Positions 45,868-55,113 of a stretch of 64,000 nt of DNA are shown one piece after another (the first letter of the stretch is position 1; every line of letters begins with the position of its first letter). The stretch spans positions 496,001-560,000 of the forward strand of contig JAMAHW010000004.1 in NCBI GenBank assembly GCA_023627715.1, in the 5' to 3' direction. Made by a program: the position numbers and the translations under genes. Origin of the DNA: Periconia sp. R9002 (lineage: Eukaryota; Ascomycota; Dothideomycetes; Pleosporales; Periconiaceae). The notes under the pieces are model-generated. The model saw only the letters and a program-made list of their open reading frames with translations, was not told the origin of the DNA and searched no databases.

Positions 45868-48308
45868 ATGGCGCTTTCACGTAAAAGCGTGTTGGTGTTA
45901 CTGAGCCTCACGGCCAGGTATGTCATCTCTCTTCTTCGTTCCATGCCGAAGTCGACATGGACTCACCATATATTATAGTATTCAAGCTATCCCGGCTGCT
46001 CGTCCCCAACCTGCCGTGGCACAAAGGCAGGTCGGCCTCCCTTCTTCTTTCTGGATTAGCTGGGACCCGCCTCTGCCGACAGCAACTACTTCCCCTGAAG
46101 AGCCCGAAGAGCCAGAAGAGCCCGAAGATCCGGAAGAACCTGAGGACCCTCCAATTCCTACGCCTACTGACCAAATCTCTCTCAACCCTCCTTCATACAC
46201 TGTCAGTTGGGACGGGCCACAGGTCCCATCTAGCACTGTCTCTACCAGTAAGAAGCCGGGATATTCGGTCAGACCAATTCCTACCAAAAAACCCGGTCCA
46301 CCAAAACCGCCTCACTCTAGGAAACCCTCGCACTCAAAGAGCAAGACCATTACAAAGTCCACAAGCTCGGAGTACAAGCCCGAACCAACTGACACTCCCG
46401 AGCTTCCCCCCTACAACCCTCCTGCTCCTTCTGACCAATTCTCGCTCGGGCATCCTAGCGCCACAATCAGCTGGTACAAACGGGAAAACCCATCTCATTC
46501 TCAGACAAGCAAACGTCCAAAGCCAAGTAAATCCTCTTCAACTAAGCATTCTTCAACTAAGACTTCCTCGTCTCCGCCGAATGAAATCACTATTGGGCCA
46601 CCTACAGCGACCATCACTTGGGGAAAGCGTGAGTGGGTACCTCGCCCGAAACCCACTAAACGCCCAAAGCCGAGCAAATCCTCTTCAACAACCCCCAAAG
46701 AGCCCGAGGAGACGGATCCAAGTGAGGAGCCTCCACCATCTCCACCAGATCAGATTACCCTAGGACCACCTTCAGCGACCATCAGTTGGGGCAAGCGTCA
46801 ATTCATCCCTCGACCAAAACCTACTAAACGTCCCCAAACAACAAAGTCTTCTTCAACCAAGTCTTCCTCTTTAACAAAGTCTTCTTCAGTACAGCCTTCG
46901 TCTTCAGCAACCCCCGAAGATCCAGAAGAGACTCCAGAGCCAGAACCTGAGCCAGAACCAGAAGACCCTGAAGACCCTGAAGACCCTGAAGATCCAGAAG
47001 ATCCTGACCCTCAACCTTCGACTCCTCCAGATGAGATCACTATCGCCCCTCCGTCTGCCACGATCAGTTGGGGTAAGCGTCAGTTCTTCCCTCGACCAAA
47101 ACCCACCAAACGCCCTCAAACAACAAAGACTTCCTCAACAAAGGCTTCTTCTTCCACAAAGCCTTCTTCTTCAGCAACCCCCGAGGATCCAGAAGAAACA
47201 CCAGAGCCGGAACCTGAACCAGAAGACCCAGAAGATCCCGAAGACCCCCTTCCTTCACCTCCATCGCCCCCAGATGAGATCACTATCGGCCCTCCCTCCG
47301 CCACGATCAGCTGGGGAAAGCGCCAGTTTGGAATCATCCCCATCCCCACCGACTTCCCCGAAGATCCCGAAGACCCAGAAGACGATCCGCCATTTCCCCC
47401 TTATCCGCCAAACGAAATCACACTCGGCCGACCTACCGCGACAATCAGTTGGGGCAAGCGTCAAGCAGACGAAAACACAATAGCAAATCCCACAGCGACC
47501 ATCAGCTGGGGCAAGCGTCAAGGAGACGAAGTCACATTAGTAGCGCCCACAGCAACGATCGGATGGGGCAAACGTCAAACCGACGAAGACCCGGACCCAG
47601 AGGATCCAGAAGACCCAGACTTCCCAGACGACCCCGAGGACCCCGAACTACCCATCCCCAGCAACCCAAATGACATCACGCTCGTACAACCCACGGCAAC
47701 GATCAGCTGGGGAAGGCGTGAAGCGGAGCCCGAACCTCAGACCAACAGCTGGGGTATCGTGTGGCCCACGTACCTCCCCAAACCCCCTCTATTCCCATCC
47801 TATTCTGTACGTTAACCCCCTCTCTCCCCTCTCCCCCTCCTTCCCCTCCACTAACCTCCCATCTCCCCAACAGATCCCCGTAACCATCTCATGGGGCAAA
47901 CGCTCCGACACCTCCCTCCCTTCCGCAACCCCCACCTCCACCACCGTCCCAACAACCTTCCTCACATCCCCCAAACCCACATCCGCTCCCTCTCTCCCCA
48001 CACTACCCCCTCACCCACACCCACACCCTACATGCTCAACAAGCACCTTCGTCATCGTGCCCCCCTGCGTACCCCCCGTCTGCCCGCACGCCAGCGACGT
48101 CCCGTGTAAAGTCGGCGACGCGAAGCCAATCCCCGGGACCGGGAGTAGTAGTGAGAGGAGTGAGGGCGAGGAGAAACCGACGAAGACGGTGTCGTCACTG
48201 ACGCAGCCGATTATTACGGATTGTTATCCTATTCCAAGTACGACTATTTGGATGGGGTGTCCGACGTTTACGTGTGTGCCTGCTGGGACGGGGGCGGGGT
48301 GTATGTAA
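45868..48308 (+). CDS. Secreted multi-copy peptide precursor with WGKR repeats, probable Kex2 substrate
   Basis: Three exons, 45868-45917, 45979-47806 and 47874-48308, encode 770 residues; joining exons 1 and 2 gives a clear signal peptide (MALSRKSVLVLLSLTASIQA). About twelve copies of a unit follow, consensus [DN][EQ]IT[LI]GPP[ST]ATISWGKR. Nine end in WG with KR or RR (last bases at 46630, 46798, 47080, 47323, 47461, 47518, 47575, 47719 and 47903). One ends in WYKR, and the first two (WISWDPP, TVSWDGP) have lost the dibasic pair. Early units are separated by Lys/Ser/Thr linkers with KRP and by PED-type acidic spacers; late units are packed 57 bases apart. After the last unit comes a Ser/Thr/Pro stretch and a tail with eight Cys. 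Such architecture is known for Kex2-processed precursors of fungal RiPPs, repellents and similar peptides. No tailoring gene is nearby. I do not recognise a named family. Confidence 0.85.
46580..47903 (+). repeat. Tandem peptide-unit repeats inside the precursor gene
   Basis: Nine coding units of about 51 bases ending in a TGGGGNAARCGN-like sequence. The block around units 5, 6 and 7 also repeats at larger scale: each unit is followed by a CCTCGACCAAAACC-type linker, an AAGTCTTCTTC-type Ser/Thr/Lys stretch and GAA/GAT/CCA spacers. The units at about 46,750, 47,030 and 47,272 are 245-280 bases apart, suggesting segment duplication. The upstream units near 46,030, 46,170 and 46,440 are more diverged. 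Confidence 0.9.
46961..47006 (+). repeat. 9-base coding minisatellite for the acidic EDP spacer
   Basis: About five units of GAAGACCCT with small changes code for Glu-Asp-Pro repeats between peptide units 5 and 6. Confidence 0.92.
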
Positions 48309-48967
48309 GAGAGTATTTGTGTGAGAGGGTGGTGGATAGTAGATGGGTTTTGTATCAAGAAAGGGGGGTGCTGTATGTAGTTGATATTCCTTTTTATCTT
48401 TGAAAAAAACCCCCCCCCCGTTCTTTGTAGTCTGAATATGCTTTTGCTTGGGTTGATCGTGATGATGTTATGATGGTGTGGATGTTTTGCTTTGCTTGTT
48501 TGTTGTTGACCCGTTCACTGCCCGTTTAAAGAAACATTTAGTTAGTTTTCGAGAGGGAGAAAGAAAATTTCGTCAAGCAATTGTGTTTTGTGTACGTCTA
48601 ACGCAGATTAATCTGTAACAACTTTCCCGAGGATCATGGATATTGATTTGCAAACAAGCCACCCTCGCACACGTAACACGTACATCCTTTTCAACTGCCA
48701 AATAATGGGAAACTGCCAAATCTCCAGCTACGCAGAAAAACATCCCCCAATAACAATCCACTGTACGTACGCATATTTGAAACAAGAACAAACCCTACGA
48801 AACAAAAAAGTCCAAATAATCGCTCAGAACAAGAAAGACCGAAACGAAACAGAAAAAGAAAAATCCAAAACAACAGAACCCATCCCCCGCAAAAAAAAGC
48901 AAGCTCAAACTCATTTTTCAATCCAACATCACGAACCCGATAAATCCAACGTCACACAAACTAATCA
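48309..48967. other. Intergenic region between convergent genes
   Basis: 659 bases with 3' ends of the precursor gene and the DUF1989 gene. The plus-strand frame at 48636-48971 is Lys-rich low-complexity sequence and not a convincing gene. Confidence 0.55.
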
Positions 48968-50863
48968 CTAAATCTCACTCTTCCCCGCCGACGACGACGG
49001 CGTCGAAGTCCCCGCACCCCTCCGCTCAAGCTTCTTAGGTTTCTTCTTCTGTTTAGGCTGTTCTTCACCCTGAGGCCGCTGCTCCTTTTCCTTTTCCTTC
49101 TGCTCGGAGGGGATTTCGCTCTCAGGGGGATCGTCATTATCATCATTTTTCGCGGTGTTGGTGTCGTCGGTCTTCGCCACCTTCGCGTCTTGGGCTGATT
49201 TCTGCACAGCAATGTGTTTGCCTGGTCCGCCTCTCGGTCGAGGCATGCCGCTACCAGCACTACCAGTGGATGTCTTATCCTTTTCGTCGCTTTTTCCTGC
49301 TCCGGTTTTCTCAGTGCCTTCTTTCCTCCCGAGTTTCCGTGGTGCTTTTTTTATGGATGCTGTTGATGCCGCCATATCTTGCTCGTCGGCTTCTTCGACC
49401 ATGAAGTTGGCCGCCATGCATTTTCCGCCGTTCTGCGGGCCAACGTCCATGGGGCACGCGCTGAGCACGACGACGACATCCCTCTCGGCGCGGAATCTGA
49501 CAAAGCTTCTCTTTTTACCGGTTGGTTCCTGGACAGTGAACTTGGCTTCCTTTGCGCCAGCGTCGTTTGATTCGCCCTCGAAGGAGATGGGTGCGTTCAT
49601 GAAGAGGTGAAGTGGCGTGGGTGCGATATTGACGGTAATATCTGCGCCGACCGCTTTGGTTCCCTTCAAGCCCGCCTTTTCGTTAAGTTCCTTGAGCGCG
49701 AGGACTAGATTCTCCGCGCAACTTCCGTGTTCCGCGGGTTTCGATACACCGAGGTTGGCGTACAGACTGGCGTCACAGGCTGCGGTTAGAGTGTCGTGGG
49801 CGCCTGGTGATGTGTCTTCGATGAGGGTGATGATCGGGTTTCGCAGGTTGGTAAGCAGAGTGTCGTCTACATGAGGAACGATCCGATGAGTTGAAGCACG
49901 TGTATGCGGGAGCGAGAGATATTCCATAGGAGGTTGGTCGTTCCTGTTGGCATTGAGCTTGGTGTAGGCCGAGTATGCCGCGTAGAGCGAAGACGCGGTA
50001 CCGGATCCAGTCGCTGCTGCAATGCTGCCGGCGCCCACGGGTGTTTTGGAAAAGTCATAGAGCTGTTCGGCATAGCTCTTGTTAGGGTCGCGAGGGTGGC
50101 TGGCTTGAAAGGCACTGATGACCTGTTGGGAGTCTGGCATTTGGACGTTGGGGACATAGCTCGAGAATCCTTTGCCGGTTGGTAGGTAGGAGGACCATTT
50201 CTTAGATGTAGCTGCGCTCTTTTCTTTCTCCGCTTTGGACTCCTGTTTAGAATTGGCATCGGCTTTCCCCTGGTTCGGGTTCTTGTTGCGGTAGGGGATA
50301 GATGGAAGATATGAAGCCCAGGTGCGTTTCTGGTTTGATTTCGCCGACTGCTCTGGAGTAGACTTCTCGTTCTCGGGCGTGTCAGGGGCCTGCTCGGGCG
50401 GATCGTCTGCGTCATTCGTTGCATCCTTGCTCTTTTGAGCATCATCTTCTTGAGAGGCATCCGGATCATGCTTCTCTGCCGTTTCTTCATTTTCACCAGT
50501 CTCATCCTTTGATTCTTTACCGCCATCCTTGATCTCCTCTGTCTTTGCATTCTCATCTTTCGCAGCTTCTGCTTTCGGTTTCTCAATCTCCTCACTAATC
50601 TTCTTCTCTACCTCCTGCACTTCCTTCTCCTTCCCCTTATCTAACCCCTCCTTCAACTTCTCCACATCTTCCTCCATTCCTTCTACATCTTCTTCTCCCT
50701 CCACCTCTTCTTCATCTCCATCCTCGGGTGGTGGACCCAATCCAAATGCCCACGCGCTAACCACCTGCTTCCCATATGTATTTATAATTTTAATGGTCCT
50801 TCCTTTAGGCACGTACGTGGCAACGCCATGGCGTGCGGGGATAGTCTGCAGTTCACCCGACAT
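48968..50863 (-). CDS. DUF1989-domain protein split by a long acidic insertion
   Basis: I place the start at the ATG at 50863, giving 631 residues and the start MSGELQTIPARHGVATYVPK. The frame remains open to another ATG at 51349 (162 further residues, partly basic), so a longer form is possible. Residues 1-43 match the first strands of DUF1989 (urea-carboxylase-associated family). The rest of the domain comes only at about residue 310 (EYLSLPHTRASTHRIVPHV) and includes the metal-site-like LTAACDASLYANLG, then HGSCAENLVLALKELN and MNAPI. Between them lie about 265 residues, first extremely rich in Glu/Lys/Asp, then with a repeated W/F-[AS]SY[LV]P motif. The C-terminal 150 residues are charged. 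Function unknown; the domain is elsewhere near urea and amino-acid metabolism genes. Confidence 0.75.
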   Translation of the reverse strand: MSGELQTIPARHGVATYVPKGRTIKIINTYGKQVVSAWAFGLGPPPEDGDEEEVEGEEDVEGMEEDVEKLKEGLDKGKEKEVQEVEKKISEEIEKPKAEAAKDENAKTEEIKDGGKESKDETGENEETAEKHDPDASQEDDAQKSKDATNDADDPPEQAPDTPENEKSTPEQSAKSNQKRTWASYLPSIPYRNKNPNQGKADANSKQESKAEKEKSAATSKKWSSYLPTGKGFSSYVPNVQMPDSQQVISAFQASHPRDPNKSYAEQLYDFSKTPVGAGSIAAATGSGTASSLYAAYSAYTKLNANRNDQPPMEYLSLPHTRASTHRIVPHVDDTLLTNLRNPIITLIEDTSPGAHDTLTAACDASLYANLGVSKPAEHGSCAENLVLALKELNEKAGLKGTKAVGADITVNIAPTPLHLFMNAPISFEGESNDAGAKEAKFTVQEPTGKKRSFVRFRAERDVVVVLSACPMDVGPQNGGKCMAANFMVEEADEQDMAASTASIKKAPRKLGRKEGTEKTGAGKSDEKDKTSTGSAGSGMPRPRGGPGKHIAVQKSAQDAKVAKTDDTNTAKNDDNDDPPESEIPSEQKEKEKEQRPQGEEQPKQKKKPKKLERRGAGTSTPSSSAGKSEI

Positions 50864-51812
50864 GTCTTGAGCTGCGAAACTTTCTTGTAAAGGATCCGGC
50901 TCGACAGCACTATCGCTTCTCGCTTTGCGCTGTTTCTCAAGGGCGGAGAGCGCGGTGACTAGGGCGAGAGATGCGACGGCGCGACGGTTTGGAAGAGTAA
51001 GTTTTGAGGGCGCCAACTTGACTGTTCTGCGAAGAAATGTTGGGTGTGACGGTATTCTGTTTCCAGTAGTTGGGATATATTCGTAAGATAACAGGGCCTT
51101 TGGTGATGTTAAAGTTTTGGTAAATATTGTTGGTAGTGATGCTTGCAGGTTTTCTCGCAGGGTGATGACGTAGGGCAAGCAGCCCTGTGAATGGCTCCTA
51201 ACCAACCATGACGGTGCCACGAAGGAGGCGTAAGGCGTCGGATGATCGTCATAGCGCAGGTTTGGTACAAGGTAATCCCCGTGAATGCGAAAAGAGCGTA
51301 GGATCGATAAATAAAAAGAAAATAGGTGGCTTTTATCAAGCACCCGCATTAAGTAATGTCGTGGGATCTTGGATCCCGTCGGAAGATAGATCCTACCACT
51401 TGAATCTCTTTTCTCCTACGATTGTTCAAAACATGGCATCGTATCATCATTCCTCGTATCTGGGTAAATATCTAGATATGCATCTTATCTTGCCCATTCC
51501 GTACTGGGACACCCAATGTATCTACCAGAAAACCCAAAAGCTGGGGGTATGAAGCGCGAGTCTACCAGGCAGCAATGTTAACCAAATGCTCTGTACATGT
51601 TATCATGCGATTTCTCAACGGGCGACTTGGCTGGCCCATCTATATTAGTTGATGAATCTTTAGAAACATAAACAAAGATGAATGAAATGAGTGGACAAAC
51701 CCTTGAATACATCAGCCTCAGAGTTGTACTACAGGCTCGTTACCCTGGCGAATCTACCATCAGCGCCTTGGCCCTGATGTACGCCATATCTACACATGAC
51801 CGTCGGGAGCTC
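50864..51812. other. Leader or 5' extension of the DUF1989 gene, and intergenic sequence
   Basis: 50,864-51,349 is open in frame with the DUF1989 protein and may be coding (a basic stretch RTVKLAPSKLTLPNRRAVAS precedes the chosen start) or leader. Beyond that no gene is seen. Confidence 0.4.
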
Positions 51813-52700
51813 TCATGATACCATCTGGCTATTTCGTCTGGAACTCTGTGAAGTTTCACCCTGTGTCACTGTTTGCTCCGAATCTCGCACCGCTTCATGT
51901 CGTTTCGAGATTTTGTCCGCCATTTCCAAACCTTCATCTACGCTCGTTACCAAGGCATCAAGCGCTCCAAAGATGTCGCCATGACTTTTTTCCTGTGCGT
52001 CTTTGAGTTTCACCTCGCCCGACTGGCCCTTCGCCTTGCCCTTGTTCTTGCCTGGTATCTGTACTCCTTCGATCTGGAGCATGTATCCTTGATTCGGTTC
52101 TGACTGGTCGAAGGAGGGGGCTGTCCGCACGTTTGCTTTTGTGACCTGCCAGTCTGGCGACATGGATTGTGCGTTGACGATGGTGTGCCCGTCGTTACCA
52201 ACATCGATGAGAAGATAATGCTCCTTGCCCCCAATCAGCGGAGGAGGGAGTGGAGATTCTATAATCGACTCGTGTCCTTGACCGTGCCCCTCCTCATCAA
52301 ACTCCTCGTTGTGCTCCCTTTCTGCTCCCTCTGGACGCGGTAGAAACTTGGTATCGTCTAGGCCCATACTCCGCATGGCGGCCGCTGTAACAATGGCTGG
52401 ATCGTCGTCGGCAAATACATAGTGAACAAATGGGTGATGATGCTCTCCGTTCGTAGAGTCCTCGACAATAGTAAAGAAGGGATTGAAATTTGGCGGGGGC
52501 AAAAGCGTATGCTCAGAGCCGGGTTCTGGGTATGGGACCTCATCGTCGTCCCCGAAAGCTGGGTCGCCGGCTTGTTGAGGCTCTCCGGGTTCGTGAGTTG
52601 GAGAGGGAGGGTATTCGAGCTGAACCACCGGCGGCGACCGTGGTGAGGGAGCTTTGGGGGGCACCGGAGAGAGTCTTGAAGGATCTGGACTCGTCGACAT
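51813..52700 (-). CDS. Uncharacterised acidic fungal protein
   Basis: A single exon of 295 residues from ATG 52700 (MSTSPDPSRLSPVPPKAPSP). The N-terminal third is Pro/Ser-rich. A globular-looking middle follows: FNPFFTIVEDSTNGEHHHPF, HYVFADDDPAIVTAAAMR, then EHYLLIDVGNDGHTIVNAQS and SPDWQV, and MLQIEGVQIPG. The C-terminal 80 residues are charged and likely helical. The coding character and ordered middle suggest a real, conserved protein, and I believe similar proteins occur in other filamentous ascomycetes, but I do not know a function. No signal peptide or membrane segment. Confidence 0.75.
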   Translation of the reverse strand: MSTSPDPSRLSPVPPKAPSPRSPPVVQLEYPPSPTHEPGEPQQAGDPAFGDDDEVPYPEPGSEHTLLPPPNFNPFFTIVEDSTNGEHHHPFVHYVFADDDPAIVTAAAMRSMGLDDTKFLPRPEGAEREHNEEFDEEGHGQGHESIIESPLPPPLIGGKEHYLLIDVGNDGHTIVNAQSMSPDWQVTKANVRTAPSFDQSEPNQGYMLQIEGVQIPGKNKGKAKGQSGEVKLKDAQEKSHGDIFGALDALVTSVDEGLEMADKISKRHEAVRDSEQTVTQGETSQSSRRNSQMVS

Positions 52701-53055
52701 GGTTATGATGATGTTGATGGGCAGGTAAGGCTGATGGGATGGAGCTCTAAGGCGCGGCTTTTCCGATTGGCCCGATAAGCAGGGTCACGATAAGGCAGCG
52801 AGTAGCGCGGGCATCACAAAACGCGACAAGAAGCCAAAACAAAAGCATCCAAAAAATCGATATAGAGTTGCACAGTGGTAAAGTATTACCACGATGCACA
52901 CTAATCAAATGGGTATCATCCAAACGCCTTATGCAGTATCGCTATGTATGTAAACGCCAACCCAATGCCTCCTGTTCCCTACCTGCCATTCCGTGGCAGT
53001 TTCTCGCCATCATATACGACTGCATCGTTGCGGCGGCTCAGAGTAGACACCGTTT
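52701..53055. other. Short intergenic region
   Basis: 355 bases between the unknown protein start and the Apc11 stop codon; contains one promoter and one 3' end. No gene seen. Confidence 0.55.
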
Positions 53056-53486
53056 TCAGGCCGGGCTGGTGTTTGCTTCGATAGCTCGGGGTGACGAGTC
53101 GGCGGCAGCTGCTTCCTGGTTCTTGCTCTTAAAGGCTGTGGAGGTGGAATGTGAGCAAAGAATATTGTTTGGAGAGAGGGAATAGCAACGTACGCTGCCG
53201 GCACATGGGACACTTTTCCTGGGCGCTCTCCTGGCGCAGCCACGAAAAAATACAGTGCTGTATCATTTTAGCAGTGCGCATATCTAACGGTGTAGCAAGA
53301 GTGGTGATGTACCATGTGGAAAGAATGGTTGCACTCGCCCAACAACAGTGGACAATCATCGCCGGGATATTTGCACTTGGAGCAAGTGCTGTCATACGGG
53401 TTCCGGCAGATGCCACAGACATCGTCGTCAGGCATATCCCAGCGCCAGGCGGCGACGGCTTTCCATTCCTGAATTGTGACCTTCAT
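53056..53486 (-). CDS. APC11: Anaphase-promoting complex subunit 11, RING-H2 ubiquitin ligase
   Basis: Three exons, 53486-53313, 53257-53194 and 53135-53056, encode 105 residues. The protein starts MKVTIQEWKAVAAWRWD, as Apc11 does, and has the extended RING-H2 of this subunit: CGICRNPYDSTCSKCKYPGD, CPLLLGECNHSFHMHC (joined across the first intron), then WLRQ and CPMCRQ. It binds the E2 and catalyses ubiquitin transfer in the APC/C, driving mitotic exit. After CRQ the third exon reads PFKSKNQEAAAADSSPRAIE, unlike the short KFEW-type end of many Apc11 proteins; the last junction is therefore less sure. Divergent to the sulfurtransferase gene. Confidence 0.93.
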
Positions 53487-53898
53487 GGCGTGTAGGTATA
53501 TTTTTTGAGATGTGATGGTAAACAAAGAAGAGAGATTGAGATGGGCGGGGTACAGGGCAAGCGCGAGACAAGCTTCCCGCGCCCGCCCGCCCGGCCCAAG
53601 CTCCTCCCTCGACTTGGGAAGATGACGAAAGATGGCCCCTAGATAGTGACATTGGAACGCACGTGTAAATCCAACCCTCCGCTAATATTTCTCGTTAATC
53701 CATCTCATCCACTTGAAACCAATTCCTGATTTCCTTCGTCTCCTCACGCAGATAAATACACGCTCCTGGCCCTCCAGTTATTGCGGGGCATGTACATACT
53801 CCTCCTCCCACCGCACCCTGGACCCGTTGTCCCGTTCGACCCACTTACGCTAGACTAATCGCCAACGAGACGGAGACCCTGCTCCATCCGCCATCATC
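53487..53898. promoter_or_regulatory. Shared upstream region of APC11 and the sulfurtransferase gene
   Basis: 412 bases between two divergent starts. The part before 53899 is CT-rich, typical of a fungal leader. No specific operator recognised. Confidence 0.5.
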
Positions 53899-54970
53899 AT
53901 GTTGCTGACGAGCTTGCAATGCTCCCTCCGGCCCCTCCGTTCTTCTATACGGCTATTGACGGTTGGTAGAGGACCCATTGGTGTTCGCACAATGTCTCAA
54001 TACACCCTCAACTCGTACATTGTGACGCCGGCAGAGCTCAACGCTGCTCTGCAGAAGAACGTCCACAGCAAGCTGTCGACCGCTCCAAAGGTCATTCCTC
54101 TCTGTGCATCCTGGTTCCTCCCCAATGATGGCAGAAACGGTCTGGACACGTTTAAAGAACGTCGCATTCCCCACGCCCGCTTCTTTGACCTCGACGATGT
54201 CAAAGACCCAGACTCACCCTACCCACACATGCTGCCTTCTGCCGAAATCTTCGCAAAAGCAATGGGCCGGCTGGGTATTCGAAGAGATGATAGCGTCGTA
54301 GTCTACGATACAAAGGAATTAGGCATCTTTTCCGCCCCCCGGGTTGGTTGGACTCTACAGGCATTTGGCCATCCAAGTGTTCATGTGTTGAACAATTTCC
54401 GGAAGTGGGTCGAAGAAAGCTACCCCACCGAGAGCGGAATCGAAGTTCCTCCCGAAGAGGTCGACTACCCGGTACCCGAGCTCGACCAAACCAAGGTGAT
54501 TGCTTTTGAGGAGGTGAAGGAGATAGCAAAGGAATTGGGTAAGGAAGGCGCTGAGGAGGTGCAAATCTTGGACGCAAGGAGTTTTGGTCGATGGAAGGGT
54601 ACTGACCCTGAACCTCGCAAAGGTAGGTTGGCATTTCGTATTTACTCGGAACTCAAGCTGAACTGTGGCAGGCGTCTCTTCTGGCCACATCCCGCACTCC
54701 GTCTCCTTGCCTTTTTCCGAGTTACTCGACCCCAATGACAAAATTCTGCTACCTGCATCCAAATTAAAAGATATATTCGAGTCTAAAGGCATCGACCCTT
54801 CAAAACCGATCATAAGTAGCTGTGGCACCGGTGTCAACGCGACTATCATCGATGCCGCCCTCACGGAAGCTGGCTACCCGTTAGAAAACCGGAGAGTTTA
54901 CGATGGAAGTTGGACCGAGTGGGCTCAGAGAGTGACCCCATCCGAAAACCTGATCCGCAAGACAGAGTAA
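53899..54970 (+). CDS. Thiosulfate/3-mercaptopyruvate sulfurtransferase, tandem rhodanese
   Basis: Two exons, 53899-54622 and 54672-54970, with a 49-base intron, encode 340 residues. Two rhodanese domains are visible. The first is the inactive one (VIPLCASWFLPND, IPHARFFDLDDVKDPDSPYP, WTLQAFGHPSVHVLNNFRKW). The second includes VQILDARSFGRW, SSGHIPHSVSLPFSELLD and the active loop SSCGTGVNA, whose CGTGV sequence favours 3-mercaptopyruvate over thiosulfate. The first 30 residues are basic and Leu/Ser-rich with no acidic residue, as in a mitochondrial presequence. A second in-frame ATG at 53992 (MSQYTLNSY) in good context could give a cytosolic form, as with yeast Tum1. Role: sulfur transfer, possibly tRNA thiolation or cyanide and cysteine metabolism. 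Family firm. Confidence 0.94.
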
Positions 54971-55113
54971 CGAGATTGCTTCTTGATTCTATAGCGATAT
55001 TGTCCATCTATATCTGTTTCCTTTTCTATATCCATCCTGTATATAAGTCCTTGTGCCCAGGACTACCAAAAATGCGTATCTTCCACCTCATAACTCCCCG
55101 TATCATCCCAAAC

